A DNA stretch of 64,000 bases from assembly GCF_026262505.1 (NCBI RefSeq), contig NC_067206.1:4306879-4370878 (forward strand), read 5' to 3'. Shown piece by piece: positions 9,109 through 20,395 of this stretch (position 1 is the stretch's first letter; each line of letters opens with the position of its first letter). This stretch comes from Trichomonas vaginalis G3. Lineage: Eukaryota > Parabasalia > Trichomonadida > Trichomonadidae. The position numbers and the translations under genes were made by a program. The notes under the pieces were generated by a model. It was not told where the DNA came from and did not search any database. It saw only the letters and a program-made list of their open reading frames with translations.

Positions 9109-10786
9109 AGTACAATAACAAGATTTGAATCTATTGATCCTTGTTGCAAACTTGAATATTATTGCTTCAAGCATTTTCAAACATTCGACTTTTTTGTTTT
9201 CCAATATTTGTTCATGGTCATTAGCTTTTCGTTAATATACGAACAACTTTATCACTATTGATTAATTGAACTTTAAATTTAATCAATAATGCTGGAACAA
9301 CCGTTGTGTATAATTCAACAACAAAATCGTCTAATCGAATATTCCTTCTCTCTGGGAAATAAGAATGCTTGAGAACTTTGAAATGTGACTCACTGACGTT
9401 ATTAGTCGCGTCACCTCCGTTGCGATAGCGCTTATTCCAACGATCTAAATGATGCCTCCATTGCCTATCGAAGTACTTTTGGGCTTTCGGTTCGTGGAAA
9501 GAATTTCAAGAATTCGATCATAAACTGCATCTAGGTCTGCAGCTTCTTCTTGAGTGAGGTGCTCTGGAACTTCTTCACTTGTTTCAAACGTTTCTTCTTC
9601 TGGAATAAATTCAGAATCGTTTGGATCATCAGAAGATTCTCGTGGTAAAAAGATTGAGAAGGTTGAAATTCATTTTCGATGAATTCTTCTTCATATTGTT
9701 CCTCTTCTTCAATTTCTTCTGCTTGAAGTAAGTGAGATTGAGCTGGTTCCTCTCTAGGATTTTCTTCTTCTTGGTTCTGTTCTTCCTCGGGAGATTCTTT
9801 CTTTAGTATCGAATACTAATAATTTCATTAGATTATAAAATTCTTCAAAATTGTCTCGTGATTTAAACTTATCCGCTTTTCTTAATATGGCGCGAAGGAC
9901 ATTGCACGCCACACCAAAGAATATGACAGTTTGGAATACCTCGCTCAATTGCCTCGGCTATTTGTGGGGCGCAGTCCATACTTATCATCTCGGGTTCTCT
10001 ATTAATATATTGAAAATAACGACAAACACAATATTGAATATTTTCGCTTGTGTCAGGAGAAATAAAGAAATACAAAAAAGGAAAAACAATAGTATGTTCT
10101 TTTTTCCTGTGAGTGCATATAATGGAATGTTAGCCCTTAGAAGTTTATACGTTGAATCGATGTGAAACGTAGAAATTTGGTGACCAAGGGCCTTCGCTTC
10201 GAAAGGTGCATATAAAAAAACTAGTTTTCCCGGCTCAGAGATAAATTCAATTAAATCTTCTGGACAACTTTCTTGAACAGATTCGACAAAGATAGCTAAA
10301 GAAACTTTTTTCATCCGAACTAAAGCGTTTGGAAACAATTTCAGCTCTTTGAGCAAATTTACGTAATGCATCTGGACCTTGTGCAAATATTGAAAGTAAC
10401 TCTTCGTCTGTATATGAAATATTTAAGTCTTGGAAACGCTTAAGTTGAGCTGTAGCATGATTCATATTGTTTTCAAAGTAATGTTTAAGATAATTTCTGA
10501 CAAATAATGAGGATATTGTTTTTGTTGATTTCGGAGGTGCAGAATGATCATGAGAGTCAGAGTGGATTAGTAGTTCATATTTATCTTGATCTATTATCCG
10601 GACTTTGAATTTAGCTTGCATTGTGGGATACTTACATTTGTATTCGATCGTGGAGTATTCTTTCCTGCATTTTTGAGAGTAGCCCATGCTAGCTTTTATC
10701 TCTTCTTGGATACCAAACTGGAGGAGCTCCATAGTGTTGAATATCACGGGCTCCATACAACAAATTGAATAAGGTATTTTCAAAAT
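9109..10786 (-). pseudogene. MULE-1 transposase, left copy (frameshifted, 3' truncated)
   Basis: Nearly the same DNA as the intact transposase at 58786-60468, but interrupted by several one-base indels (for example near 9500, 9650, 9795, 9900, 10105 and 10305) and lacking the last 20 or so codons and the left terminal repeat. Recognisable pieces include the N-terminal zinc-finger region, the first catalytic motif, and the Glu-rich insert. The pattern of pure indels suggests either recent decay or base-calling error in one copy. Confidence 0.85.
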
Positions 10787-10894
10787 TTGAAGGAAATGGT
10801 CCATCATTGAATGTAGTGGCGGAATTGAATGACATACAGATAGTTTGAGGAAATTTGTTATAAATTATAATATAATTGAAGAATTAATTATCAA

Positions 10895-11275
10895 AACAAG
10901 TCTAAGAGCCATTAGTCAGATTTTCCCGAAATGCAAGGTTAAGATTTTAGCAGCGACTAACTTTGAGTGTACATATATAATTGTTATACTGAGTACTTTC
11001 TATCTGTGGTTACTTATTTGAGTCTAAGAGCCATTAGTCAGATTTTCCCGAAATGCAAGGTTAAGATTTTAGCAGCGACTAACTTTGAGTGTACATATAT
11101 AATTGTTATACTGAGTACTTTCTATCTGTGTTACTTATTTGAGTCTAAGAGCCATTAGTCAGATTTTCCCGAAATGCAAGGTTAAGATTTTTAGCAGCGA
11201 CTAACTTTGAGTGTACATATATAATTGTTATACTGAGTACTTTCTATCTGTGTTACTTATTTGAGTCTAAGAGTC
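10895..11275. repeat. Three ~121-bp subterminal tandem repeats of MULE-1 (left copy)
   Basis: The unit begins GTCTAAGAGCCATTAGTCAG and ends near TGTTACTTATTTGA. Copies start near 10900, 11022 and 11142, with a partial one at 11264. They lie between the transposase start and the right terminal inverted repeat. An equivalent array lies at 60612-60990. Subterminal repeats may be transposase-binding sites. Confidence 0.85.
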
Positions 11276-11420
11276 ATTTCTACCATAGAACTAGATATTG
11301 TCTCTCATAATATATATATAACTGTAAACTGCTTAATTCATTTATCTATTTAGATAAAATTATATTTTATAAGAGTTCATGTTATTATTTCATCTTTATT
11401 ATTTTTTTTATTCCTTTGAA

Positions 11421-11459
11421 AAGTGACACTGGATAGTTTGTCCCTTTCTCTTTATCGAT
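11421..11459. repeat. MULE-1 right terminal inverted repeat and 9-bp duplication (left copy)
   Basis: AAGTGACACTGGATAGTTTG followed by TCCCTTTCTC is the inverse of the left end of MULE-1 at 58698. It is followed by TTTATCGAT, the 9-bp target duplication seen on both sides of the right copy. So this end is intact even though the left end of this copy is missing. Confidence 0.85.
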
Positions 11460-11605
11460 TGATTGTAATTTTTTGTATAAAAAAGTTTTTATTTATATTA
11501 AAAATATATTCGGTTAATGATATTATCTTATAATTTGTAAATAAATCTAGTAATAAAATAACTTTAAATAGTTGGTGTCACTTTTTTCGAAAATTCTGGT
11601 TTTTT

Positions 11606-12853
11606 CGTTGTAAACAGAAATTCATCAAAAGTGACACCTCAGAAAAGCTAAAATATTGAATTTTTGGAACTTTTGATAGAGCACGTTTTTAAATATTAAT
11701 TAAAGTAAATGTATATTTTGTAAAGATTCTTTTAATAAAAAAATAAAATTTTGAAGAAGAACACAAAATCTTCTGAAAAATAATATCACATAAACTCATA
11801 ATATTTTCTAATATATAACTATTTTATATAAAAATCAAATTCAATGATCTTAAAAGCGAAGGATAAACCTCAAAATTTACGAATATAATGAGTGGGAATA
11901 TAATGCTTATCTATCATAAAACCATATGAAATATCAATTTTTGCTTTACGCCTAATTTTTGACGACAATTAGCAAAAAATGTTAAATGTTAACACTCAGT
12001 CCATTTGAATATGAAAAATAAAATTGACTTTGATTAAATGTTTTTATTTATCATGCAATTCTTCTTGCGACCAAAGATTTGAATAAATTTCAAAAAATAA
12101 GATAGCTTAAAAAATAATATACGGTAGTGTTTACTAATAGATGAATAGTATATAAATTCTATTAAAATGGATTTGATCCAAAAAAATAAAACCAAAAATA
12201 ATTGTTATAATTTAAATGAAGAAGTATTTAAAACGATTTTATTTATGATCAAATTTTATATTTTTTTTTGGATCAAATCCATTTTAATAGAATTTATATA
12301 CTATTCATCTATTAGTAAACACTACCGTATATTATTTTTTAAGCTATCTTATTTTTTGAACTTTTATTCAAATCTTTGGTCGCAGAAGAATTGCATGTAA
12401 ATAAAAACATTTAATCAAAGTCAATTTTATTTTTTATATTCAAATGGACTGATGTGTTAACATTTAACATTTTTTGCTAATTGTCGTCAAAAATTAGGCG
12501 TAAAGCAAAAATTGATATTTCATATGGTTTTATGATAGATAAGCATTATATTCCCACTCATTATATTCGTAAATTTTGAGGTTTATCCTTCGCTTTAAGA
12601 TCATTGAATTTGATTTTTATATAAAATAGTTATATATTAGAAAATAATATGAGTTTATGTGATATATTTTTTTCAGAAGATTTCATTCTATATGCCTATG
12701 AAAAGTACTCTCAAAACTAACTTTTTCCTAATTATAATTAAAACTAGAATATTGTATTATGCTTAGTATTATTTCATTTTTCTCATTCAATTTAGAATTT
12801 ACAAATGCAAAAAATTGAGAGCTGTCACTTTTGATGAATTTCTGTTTATTACA
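11606..12853. mobile_element. Palindromic 1.25-kb integrase-family element (copy a)
   Basis: A fold-back element whose two arms of about 560-620 bp are inverted copies of one another (about 11606-12165 against 12275-12853), with a short AT-rich centre. Ends carry GTAAACAGAAATTCATCAAA and its inverse. The arms match the terminal regions of the integrase-coding element at 13081-22561, so it is an internal-deletion, non-autonomous relative. Other copies are at 53870-55114 and 61315-62566. The 77-aa frame at 12167 lies in the loop and is not credible as a gene. Confidence 0.85.
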
Positions 12854-13080
12854 AATTTAAAGTTATTTAATTTGGATTATTAAATAATTAGGCTAATACA
12901 ATATTTAAAAATGAGAAAAAATAACTTTTCAAAGAACTTTTCATAATCTCAAAGAAAATTTTTTATTCAATAATTATATAAATTAATTAACATTCATAAT
13001 GGAATTGGATTTTTTTTATAAAAAATTGGTCCTACTTAACTTTTTGAGAGAATTTGGCTTTTCATTTTTATTATGAGTAG
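12854..13080. repeat. ~220-bp spacer repeated elsewhere
   Basis: AT-rich unique-looking spacer between two integrase-family termini. The same sequence is found at 62567-62792 and, inverted, at about 53010-53235. No gene. It is probably host or older repeat DNA that received the palindromic element. Confidence 0.7.
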
Positions 13081-13669
13081 TGTAATAAACGAAATTCATC
13101 AAAAGTGACAGCTCTCAATTTTTTGACATTTGTAAAATTCTAAATTGAATGAGAAAAATGAAATAATACTAAGCATAATACAATATTTCTAGTTTTAATT
13201 ATAATTAGGAAAAAGTTAGTTTTGAGAGTACTTTTCATAGGCATATAGAATGAAATCTTCTGAAAAATAATATCACATAAACTCATATTATTTTCTAATA
13301 TATAACTATTTTATATAAAAATCAAATTCAATGATCTTAAAAGCGAAGGATAAACCTCAAAATTTACGAATATAATGAGTGGGAATATAATGCTTATCTA
13401 TCATAAAACCATATGAAATATCAATTTTTGCTTTACGCCTAATTTTTGACGACAATTAGCAAAAAATGTTAAATGTTAAGAGGGGGGCACAAACTTGCCC
13501 AGCGAGGTGAAGTGAAAAGTGATGGGTTTACATGTCAGAAATGTAAACTGTTAGATTTTGAAACAAAAAATGGATTATTTATTATTATATGATAGAGAGA
13601 TTTGGTAAGTTACTATCAAATTTGTAAGTAAGGGGGAAAAAAGTAAGAAAGAAAAAAAATTTTTAAAAT

Positions 13670-13985
13670 AAAAAGCCACTCGCTTCGCTCCGGTTGACAA
13701 AAAGAACAAATTCGAAAAATAATTGTTGATGAAATTACGAAACTAAGCCACTCGCTTCGCTCGCGGTTGACAAAAAGAACAAATTCGAAAAATAATTGTA
13801 TGAAATTACGAAACTAAGCCACTCGCTTCGCTCGCGGCTTAAGAAAAGAACAGATTCGAAAAAAGGTTGTATGAAATTACGAAACTAAGCCCCTCGCTTC
13901 GCTCGCGGCTTGACGAAAAGAACAGATTTGAAAAAAGATTGTATGAAACTACGAAACTAAGCCGCGAGCGAAGCGAGCGGCTTAA
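13670..13985. repeat. Five ~71-bp GC-rich iterons in element E
   Basis: Each unit contains CTCGCTTCGCTCGCGG after AAGCCA, then an AT-rich part ending ATGAAATTACGAAACT. Units start near 13672, 13745, 13816, 13887 and 13959; the last is turned into a palindrome, GCCGCGAGCGAAGCGAGCGG. The core is itself self-complementary (CGAGCG/CGCTCG). An equivalent array lies at 63383-63695 in the right copy. Confidence 0.8.
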
Positions 13986-14936
13986 GTAAACAACATATTT
14001 TCAGATTATCGATACTAAAATTTTTTTTATTTTATTACATTTTTTTTGCATTTTTTTAAGGGTGCACACGAGAGGATCATGTAAACTTCAGAATTTAGAA
14101 CCTTATTTTTAGGCATTATCTTGGCTACCTATTTAGGCTCGAAAAGCAAAAAAATATCAAAAAATACAACTTGACTCCATTATGACCCTTCATGGAGGTA
14201 GTTTTTATCCGCTAGTATTTCCCTTTGAATCTCTTTACAATTCGAAATCAAATTCAAAACTCAGTAGAAGAAAGGAAGAATCGACTTACTACGGTTGTAA
14301 TACGAATAAATACATATATTTAATTATTTTTATTTACATAATAATTGTTTGAAGCTCATATTCCATCAAATTTTTAAATAAAAACATTAAAATGTTGAAA
14401 ATGTTCATATATTTTAATAGGGTTTTGGCACTTTATTGAGGAATTACTACATACATAGTCGAACTGAACTTGATATTTTGAAATTTAAATTATTTATCAA
14501 AATTAAAATTTAACTTGAAATTTATAATTATTTAGTCATATTTTGCATAATTCTAAGTAGATTTTGTAAAAAATCAAGAAAGAAAAATTTTAACGTGCTT
14601 TATTTTTTCTTTTTTATAATAATACATATTATTATATAATTAACATATTCATAATGTTTCACCCTTTCAAAAATATAATCCTCCTCCTCCTCTCAAATAA
14701 ACGTACATACGGGTGGCCTCTTTTTTCAAAAAAATTAAAATTTGAAATTTTGGGCTCAAATATTAGAGATTTTTTCAACCTTCAACGATATATGTTGTCT
14801 ATATCAGAACTCCTTTCTTTTTGATACTTAACATTGTTCCTAAATCTTAGCCGTTAAGGCTGTTCTGAAAATATTTTTTTTCGAAAAAATTCGAAAAAAA
14901 TTCTTAAAATTCAAAAATCCCTTAATTCCTGAGGAT

Positions 14937-16050
14937 TAGGGTTGTTAGATTCCCGACGATAGGTGTCTTGGAAGATTTGCCTGGTGTCATCATAGTGTCT
15001 TTAAATCAAAAAATTTTATTTTGGAGTTAGTTTTATTGATTTTTCAATAAAAAACATTTCTAAAACAAGAAATAAAACGATAAAATATTTATATTTTATA
15101 TAAGGATCTTATATATTTAAAATAAATATCATTTTATTTTTTTCATTGGTGTCTGTCACAACCATAATACACTATTCAAAAATTCAATGTGTCTTGCGGT
15201 TTCAAAAGACACCTTCAAATTGAACGATAGCACAGACACTATTGAATTTTACCCATTGTATTTAGTTTTTACCCTTTTTATTTTTAAGAATTAATGACTG
15301 AAACAGTCGTTTTGCTATGACCTCAATCACTTTTATTTATTATTTTAAATATTATTTAATTTTATTATTTGAATAGGCCAACTTATATTTGAGAAGCTCA
15401 ATTTGAGACACCTTAATACATTGAAATATCATAAATATTGAAATATTAAAAAGTGTATTTCAAAATATTGAAATTATAAAAATTTATAATACTGAAATTG
15501 AGACAAATTAATAAATTCAATGTGTTTTTTTGAAATAACTCTCAAATATTATTTTTTTGTTTATTTAATGATGAATAAATATGATTGCTTTAGTCAATCA
15601 TAAAAACTAATTTAAGTTTAAAATAATGAAAGGATAATTTGATCGTTTTTTAAAATACAATTATTTTTGATGATTTGCAAGAATCTTTGAAAAGAATATA
15701 ATATAGGTTCTATTTTTGTAAAATTTATCCAAATCATGTATGACATAAATTACGATTAAAACGATGAAAGAACCAAAAAGTGTGTTTTGTGTTTTGTTGT
15801 TGCGTGTTGGATGCGGGATCCTGTTATTTCCGAAATCGACAAAAATTTGGAAATTTAATTTCCGAAATCGAAATTATATTAATGTTTTTAATATTCTTAT
15901 ATCAAAAGGATTAAAGTTCATTAAGAGAAAAACAATTCTTCTTCTTCAATCTATTGGCGCATTTATTTCTACACGCCAATAAGGAAGGGAAAATTATAAG
16001 ACACCATGGTGTCTTCAAAACGCTAATTTTTGATATTTTTAACAACCCTA
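14937..16050. mobile_element. Repeat F1: 1.1-kb hAT-like non-autonomous element with 8-bp duplication
   Basis: Ends are TAGGGTTGTTA and its inverse TAACAACCCTA, flanked by the direct duplication CTGAGGAT (14929-14936 and 16051-16058). An 8-bp duplication with a TAGGG start fits hAT elements. The 72-aa frame inside is not convincing. Two further copies of the same element were targets for larger transposons (F2 at 24172-28674, F3 at 31158-48756). Confidence 0.85.
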
Positions 16051-16562
16051 CTGAGGATTTTGGAAAAAAGTTTTTACATGAACATGTGTATATTAGATGA
16101 AGTATATTGATAAGGTAAAAATCAAATTTTATTGCATATTCATCGAAAAATAAACTAACGAATCCCTCAAAATTGAGAGGGTAATCCTCCTCCTCTCAAA
16201 TAAACGTACATATGGGTGCACCCTTAAGAAGCTAAATTCTGAAGTTTACATGATCCTCTCGTGTGCACCCTTAAAAAATGCAAAAAAAATTGAATACTTT
16301 ACTGGCTGGGCAAATTTGTCGCCGCCCCTTCTTGCGACCAAAGATTTGAATAAAATTTCAAAAAATAAGATAGTTTAAAAAATAATATACGGTAGTGTTT
16401 ACTAATAGATGAATAGTATATAAATTCTATTAAAATGGATTTGATCCAAAAAAATATATATAATTTGATCATAAATAAAATCGTTTTAAATTACTTCTTC
16501 ATTTAAATTATAACAATTATTTTTGATTTTTATTTATCATCCACATTCAAATTTGAATCTTA

Positions 16563-16584
16563 TCACAAAAGAAGGACCACTTTT
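16563..16584 (+). promoter_or_regulatory. Candidate initiator upstream of integrase gene
   Basis: TCACA at 16563 matches the trichomonad initiator consensus TCA(+1)Y(T/A) and lies about 20 bp before the integrase ATG, a typical short leader. Such a 5-bp motif is frequent by chance, so support is modest. Confidence 0.35.
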
Positions 16585-17628
16585 ATGACTACTGCCAAAT
16601 CTATAAGCAGAGAATGGCTATTTGAAGCTAAAAGAAGAATAGAAGAAGGTGAATCTTACAAAAGTGTGGGAAAGGAAGTTGAATTGGAAAATGGTAAAAT
16701 TAAATTGAATGTTGCCGAAAATACAATAAGAAGAGCATTTCAACTTCAAGAAATCGAATTACCAAAAGTTAGTCGCGGCAGAAAACCAAATCCACCAACA
16801 TTTGAGCAAAAACAATTAATTAATTCTTGTGTTTCACAATATAAAGGAGGAATTTCAAAAACTTATTTATTGATTAAAAGGTTTCAAAATATTGCTCAAA
16901 ATCCCGATTGTGAGAAAGAAAAAGAAGAAATTGCAAAAGAATTTGAAAATATAGAAGATTTGACAAAAGATCAAATTTTTGACAATTTACAAAAAATAAA
17001 GCATCATCAAGTGGAAAAATTTATGATGGAATCAGGTTTATCTTCAAAAAGAGATTACAAACCAGCAGATCCACCTACCAAATATTGTGCCATATCAAAG
17101 AATTTGATATGGCACTGCGATATTCATTACCTTCACGGTAATGTTTCTTTTCCATTTTTTGCCATATTGGATGATATGACACGTAAAGTTCTCAAAACTA
17201 AATTATTGAAAAACAAGTCTTCCAACTCAACAGCGAAGGTTTTAAGAAAACTTTTAGAGGAGTTTATTCCTTACTGCATCTGGACCGATAACGGCGGTGA
17301 AAACCGCGGTGAATTCGGCCAGGTTATGCAGGAAAACGGAATAGTTTGGAAGCACACCTTGCCGTATATGCCAAGACAGAACGGCAAGGTGGAGCGCCTG
17401 TGGCCAAGCTTAGAAAAGTTTTTGCCAGACGAGTTGGATGATATTCAACAAATCAAGGACTCAGTTCAGCAGTTCATTGAAAAATACAATACACCACATT
17501 TATCTCTCGATATTAATCCAAAAACGAATAGTAATTACACTCCTAACGAATTATTCGAAGTTTCAAAATTTTGGTACGAGCCAGAAATTCAAAAATGGGA
17601 GTTATATATCAAAGACAATGGGTCTTAG
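16585..17628 (+). CDS. DD35E integrase/transposase
   Basis: A 347-aa protein with an N-terminal helix-turn-helix-like basic region (residues 1-70, ending SRGRKPNPP) and a retroviral-type integrase core from about residue 170. Catalytic acids are visible: D179 in WHCDIHYL, D235 in WTDNGGEN and E270 in RQNGKVERLW, a spacing of 35 residues between the last two. This chemistry cuts and joins transposon ends. The closest groups I know are IS481/IS3-like eukaryotic elements. The frame is intact. The stretch encoding residues 232-275 is much more GC-rich than its surroundings. It lies between inverted arms shared with the palindromic 1.25-kb elements, which it could mobilise. Confidence 0.85.
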   Translation: MTTAKSISREWLFEAKRRIEEGESYKSVGKEVELENGKIKLNVAENTIRRAFQLQEIELPKVSRGRKPNPPTFEQKQLINSCVSQYKGGISKTYLLIKRFQNIAQNPDCEKEKEEIAKEFENIEDLTKDQIFDNLQKIKHHQVEKFMMESGLSSKRDYKPADPPTKYCAISKNLIWHCDIHYLHGNVSFPFFAILDDMTRKVLKTKLLKNKSSNSTAKVLRKLLEEFIPYCIWTDNGGENRGEFGQVMQENGIVWKHTLPYMPRQNGKVERLWPSLEKFLPDELDDIQQIKDSVQQFIEKYNTPHLSLDINPKTNSNYTPNELFEVSKFWYEPEIQKWELYIKDNGS

Positions 17629-17802
17629 CAAAATTTGAATAATTACATCATTTTAAATGACTACTAAACAATTTTATTTATGATCAAATTTTATATATTT
17701 TTTTGGATCAAATCCATTTTAATAGAATTTATATACTATTCATCTATTAGTAAACACTACCGTATATTATTTTTTAAGCTATCTTATTTTTTGAAATTTT
17801 AT

Positions 17803-18723
17803 AAAGGTGACCAAACTATTTTTTGAAAGTCCGCCATAACTTTAATGGTACTATTTCAGCGTGTACAATGAATACAAAAATTCTAAGAGTGCCACATAAA
17901 ATAGTACTTTAGACTTGAGTTAATGCTACCAAGCAAATGTTAAAAAGATGACTTTAGTGTTTTGATAATCAAAGATTAAAATCATTATTGTCTAAATCAA
18001 TAATCATAACGACAGAAGTTAATGTTTTTTCATCAGTGCTTTAAATCCACTTTTAAAAGTATACCTCAAAAATCAAAATATCAAAAAAAATTGGCCGATA
18101 GGTTTGGCTTTAATTTTTGTCTGCTTTTATGATTTGATATGGATGTTATAATTTTAAAAGTTGAGCCAAATTCACCAATAGATTTTTGAGATTTGCAAAT
18201 ACTCAATAATTTTCAGCGTGTTATCTTTTATTAAAAAACTATTTGGTTTCAGTATCATATAAATTGATATTTACTTTCTATTTGAACCTTCATTTAGCTA
18301 ATGATTTAATAATACAGATTTCATCTAGTCCTTATAAGAGAATTTTGAATTTGTTATAATAAAAAAACAAACAGATATAGCTTACACTTCTATAATAAAG
18401 ATACCTTTTATAGAAATCAGTATGAAATGTGTTTTGGCTTATTGGAAGCATATCAGACATAATCGCCATAATCAAAAAATCTATATACCCAATAAGTAAT
18501 AAATTTGTCGATATAGATTTTCCATAAAATTAGTTTTTAGTCTGATCTTAAAATAAATTTAATTTTTTATAAAAAAAATCACATTTAAAAGTACCTTTTT
18601 AGTAGCTCGAAATCCTGTTGGTGGATTTCGGGCGTACTTCAAAATTAGCTTTTCTTCTACATATGCAAGCTATATTTTAAATATGGGGCAAATCGGATCG
18701 GCGAAAGGAGTTTAGTTACCTTT
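17803..18723. mobile_element. 921-bp MITE with AAAGGT ends
   Basis: The sequence interrupts the integrase element's right arm, which is continuous across it in other copies. Ends are AAAGGTGACCAAACT and the inverse of a close match (AGTTTAGTTACCTTT), with the 8-bp direct duplication AATTTTAT on each side (17795-17802 and 18724-18731). No coding frame. If the flanking T/A are part of the element, the duplication would be 6 bp, so the superfamily is open. Confidence 0.8.
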
Positions 18724-19559
18724 AATTTTATTCAAATCTTTGGTCGCAAGAAGAATTGCATGATAAATAAAAACATTTAATCAAAGTCAATTTTATTTTT
18801 CATATTCAAATGGACTGAGTGTTAACATTTAACATTTTTTGCTAATTGTCGTCAAAAATTAGGCGTAAAGCAAAAATTGATATTTCATATGGTTTTATGA
18901 TAGATAAGCATTATATTCGTATCGTGCTGAACCGTTGGGAAAAATTGAATACCCGAGGTTCAGCATACATATAAAAATGAAAGACTTAGAGCCTAGGGTT
19001 AAGCAGGAAGATAGAGGGTACATATGAGATTATCCTCAGTAACTCTCAGGCAAATCTGAGTTTTTGGTCAGATATATAAGATTATTGTGAACGAAAAATT
19101 ATCTAATATAGGCCTAATTGTCATGTGCGCATATAGACATATGTATATATTATATGTTTCTTGTGTTATTATAGGTTAAATCCATAGTTTGATATGTGAG
19201 ATAAATTATATCTTAACACAGAAATCGTTTTTTTATATTATCACAGTAGATATGAGGGGTACTATATGAGTTATAATATATATTATTAGGAATAAGTATA
19301 TAGATCCAAAATAATGGGAATGCATAATTTATGGCGAACTCAAAACATTTATTTTTATATTATGAGGTTATAAAGTTGTTTTATTCATATATTATATGTG
19401 CTCTGTGCTATTGAAATGTGCTTAAAATGATTCTGCACGCGCAATCACAAAGCAAAACTTCGTAGCGAGCAACAGTTTGTGCAAGGACAGGGAATTTATA
19501 TTTTTATCCTTACATAAACTTATAATGTGGTTAAAATGTTCGGTTTGCTCTCACTTTTG

Positions 19560-19872
19560 TTCCGCAATGTGACATCGTGAACAAAGTTTCCGATCTGAGT
19601 GCATATATGCAGGGTCGTTCCATGGCACCCTGCATACATGTACTCAGATCGGGAATATTGACCACTTTTGTTCCACGATGTGACATCGTGAACAAAGTTT
19701 CCGATCTGAGTGCATATATGCAGGGTCTTTCCATGGCACCCTGCATACATGTACTCAGATCGGGAATATTGGCCACTTTTGTTCCACGATGTGACATCGT
19801 GAACAAAGTTTCCGATCTGAGTGCATATATGCAGGGTCTTTCCATAGCACCCTGCATACATGTACTCAGATA
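19560..19872. repeat. Three ~110-bp tandem units, each with a short and a long hairpin
   Basis: Units at about 19567, 19677 and 19788. Each has a short hairpin TTCCACGATGTGACATCGTG and a long one whose arms run TTCCGATCTGAGTGCATATA and its near-inverse around the loop GGGTCTTTCCATGGCACCC. Units are nearly identical apart from a few substitutions. Confidence 0.85.
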
Positions 19873-19894
19873 AGAATTTTGCTTAATTGTTTGA

Positions 19895-20090
19895 CATGAA
19901 TGTCACATTCGAAAATCGTTTCTCGAAAGGAGTTTACAATTACAATATATTGTCCTATTGTATTGTAATTGTAAACTCCTTTCGAGAAAAGCTTTCACTT
20001 TGTGGCACGAATGTCACATTCGAAAATCGTTTCTCGAAAGGAGTTTACAATTACAATATATTGTCCTATTGTATTGTAATTGTAAACTCC
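19895..20090. repeat. Duplicated ~112-bp unit with 30-bp inverted arms
   Basis: Two direct copies start at TGTCACATTCGAAAATCGTT (19900 and 20010). Each forms a long hairpin with arms CTCGAAAGGAGTTTACAATT and its inverse around a short AT-rich loop. The second copy lacks the outermost part of its right arm. Confidence 0.85.
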
Positions 20091-20395
20091 TTAGTTCGAT
20101 TCCTTCATTTTATTAAATTATAAATATACAATTCTTTCTAATCTTCCTTTTTCATAATTCATTTCTCATTTAAATTCTAAATAATCTAACTCTACTAATC
20201 TAGATTTTTTCTAATATCAATTTTTCATATACAAACTCTTATTTTTTCTTTCAAAATTCCATTTTCCAATATTTTTTGAAAATTTTACATAATTTTATAT
20301 ATATTTTATTCTATTATTATTACATAATAATATTATACATATTAATTGTTTTAATTTTTGAATGCATACGATAATTTTTAATTCAATTTTTAAAC

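Larger units (their letters stand above)
9109..14291. repeat. Left copy of a 5.2-kb direct repeat
   Basis: Bases 9109-14291 match 58822-64000 in the same orientation over their full length. The block contains most of MULE-1, its 120-bp subterminal repeats, one palindromic integrase-family element, a 220-bp spacer, the left arm of a second such element and the start of element E. Differences are mainly one-base insertions or deletions with few substitutions. The left limit is a junction with element A; the right copy is cut by the window end. Confidence 0.92.
13480..16330. mobile_element. Element E, MULE-like non-autonomous transposon
   Basis: Terminal inverted repeats are GAGGGGGGCACAAACTTGCC at the left and the inverse of a related sequence (GCGACAAATTTGCCCAGC) at the right. 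They resemble MULE-1 and MULE-2 ends (GAG...GGACAAACT...CCCA). Inside are five GC-rich iterons, an inner inverted pair (14056-14095 against 16222-16275), a direct repeat with CTCAAATAAACGTACATA (14690 and 16190), and repeat F1. No coding gene was found in the roughly 2.8 kb. No clean target duplication, and about 85 bp of target are missing. Confidence 0.65.

Noticed and set aside
15764-15982. 72-aa frame in repeat F1
   Set aside because: Not kept in F2 and F3 as a consistent frame (the related frames there are different strands and lengths), with no motif; considered chance.
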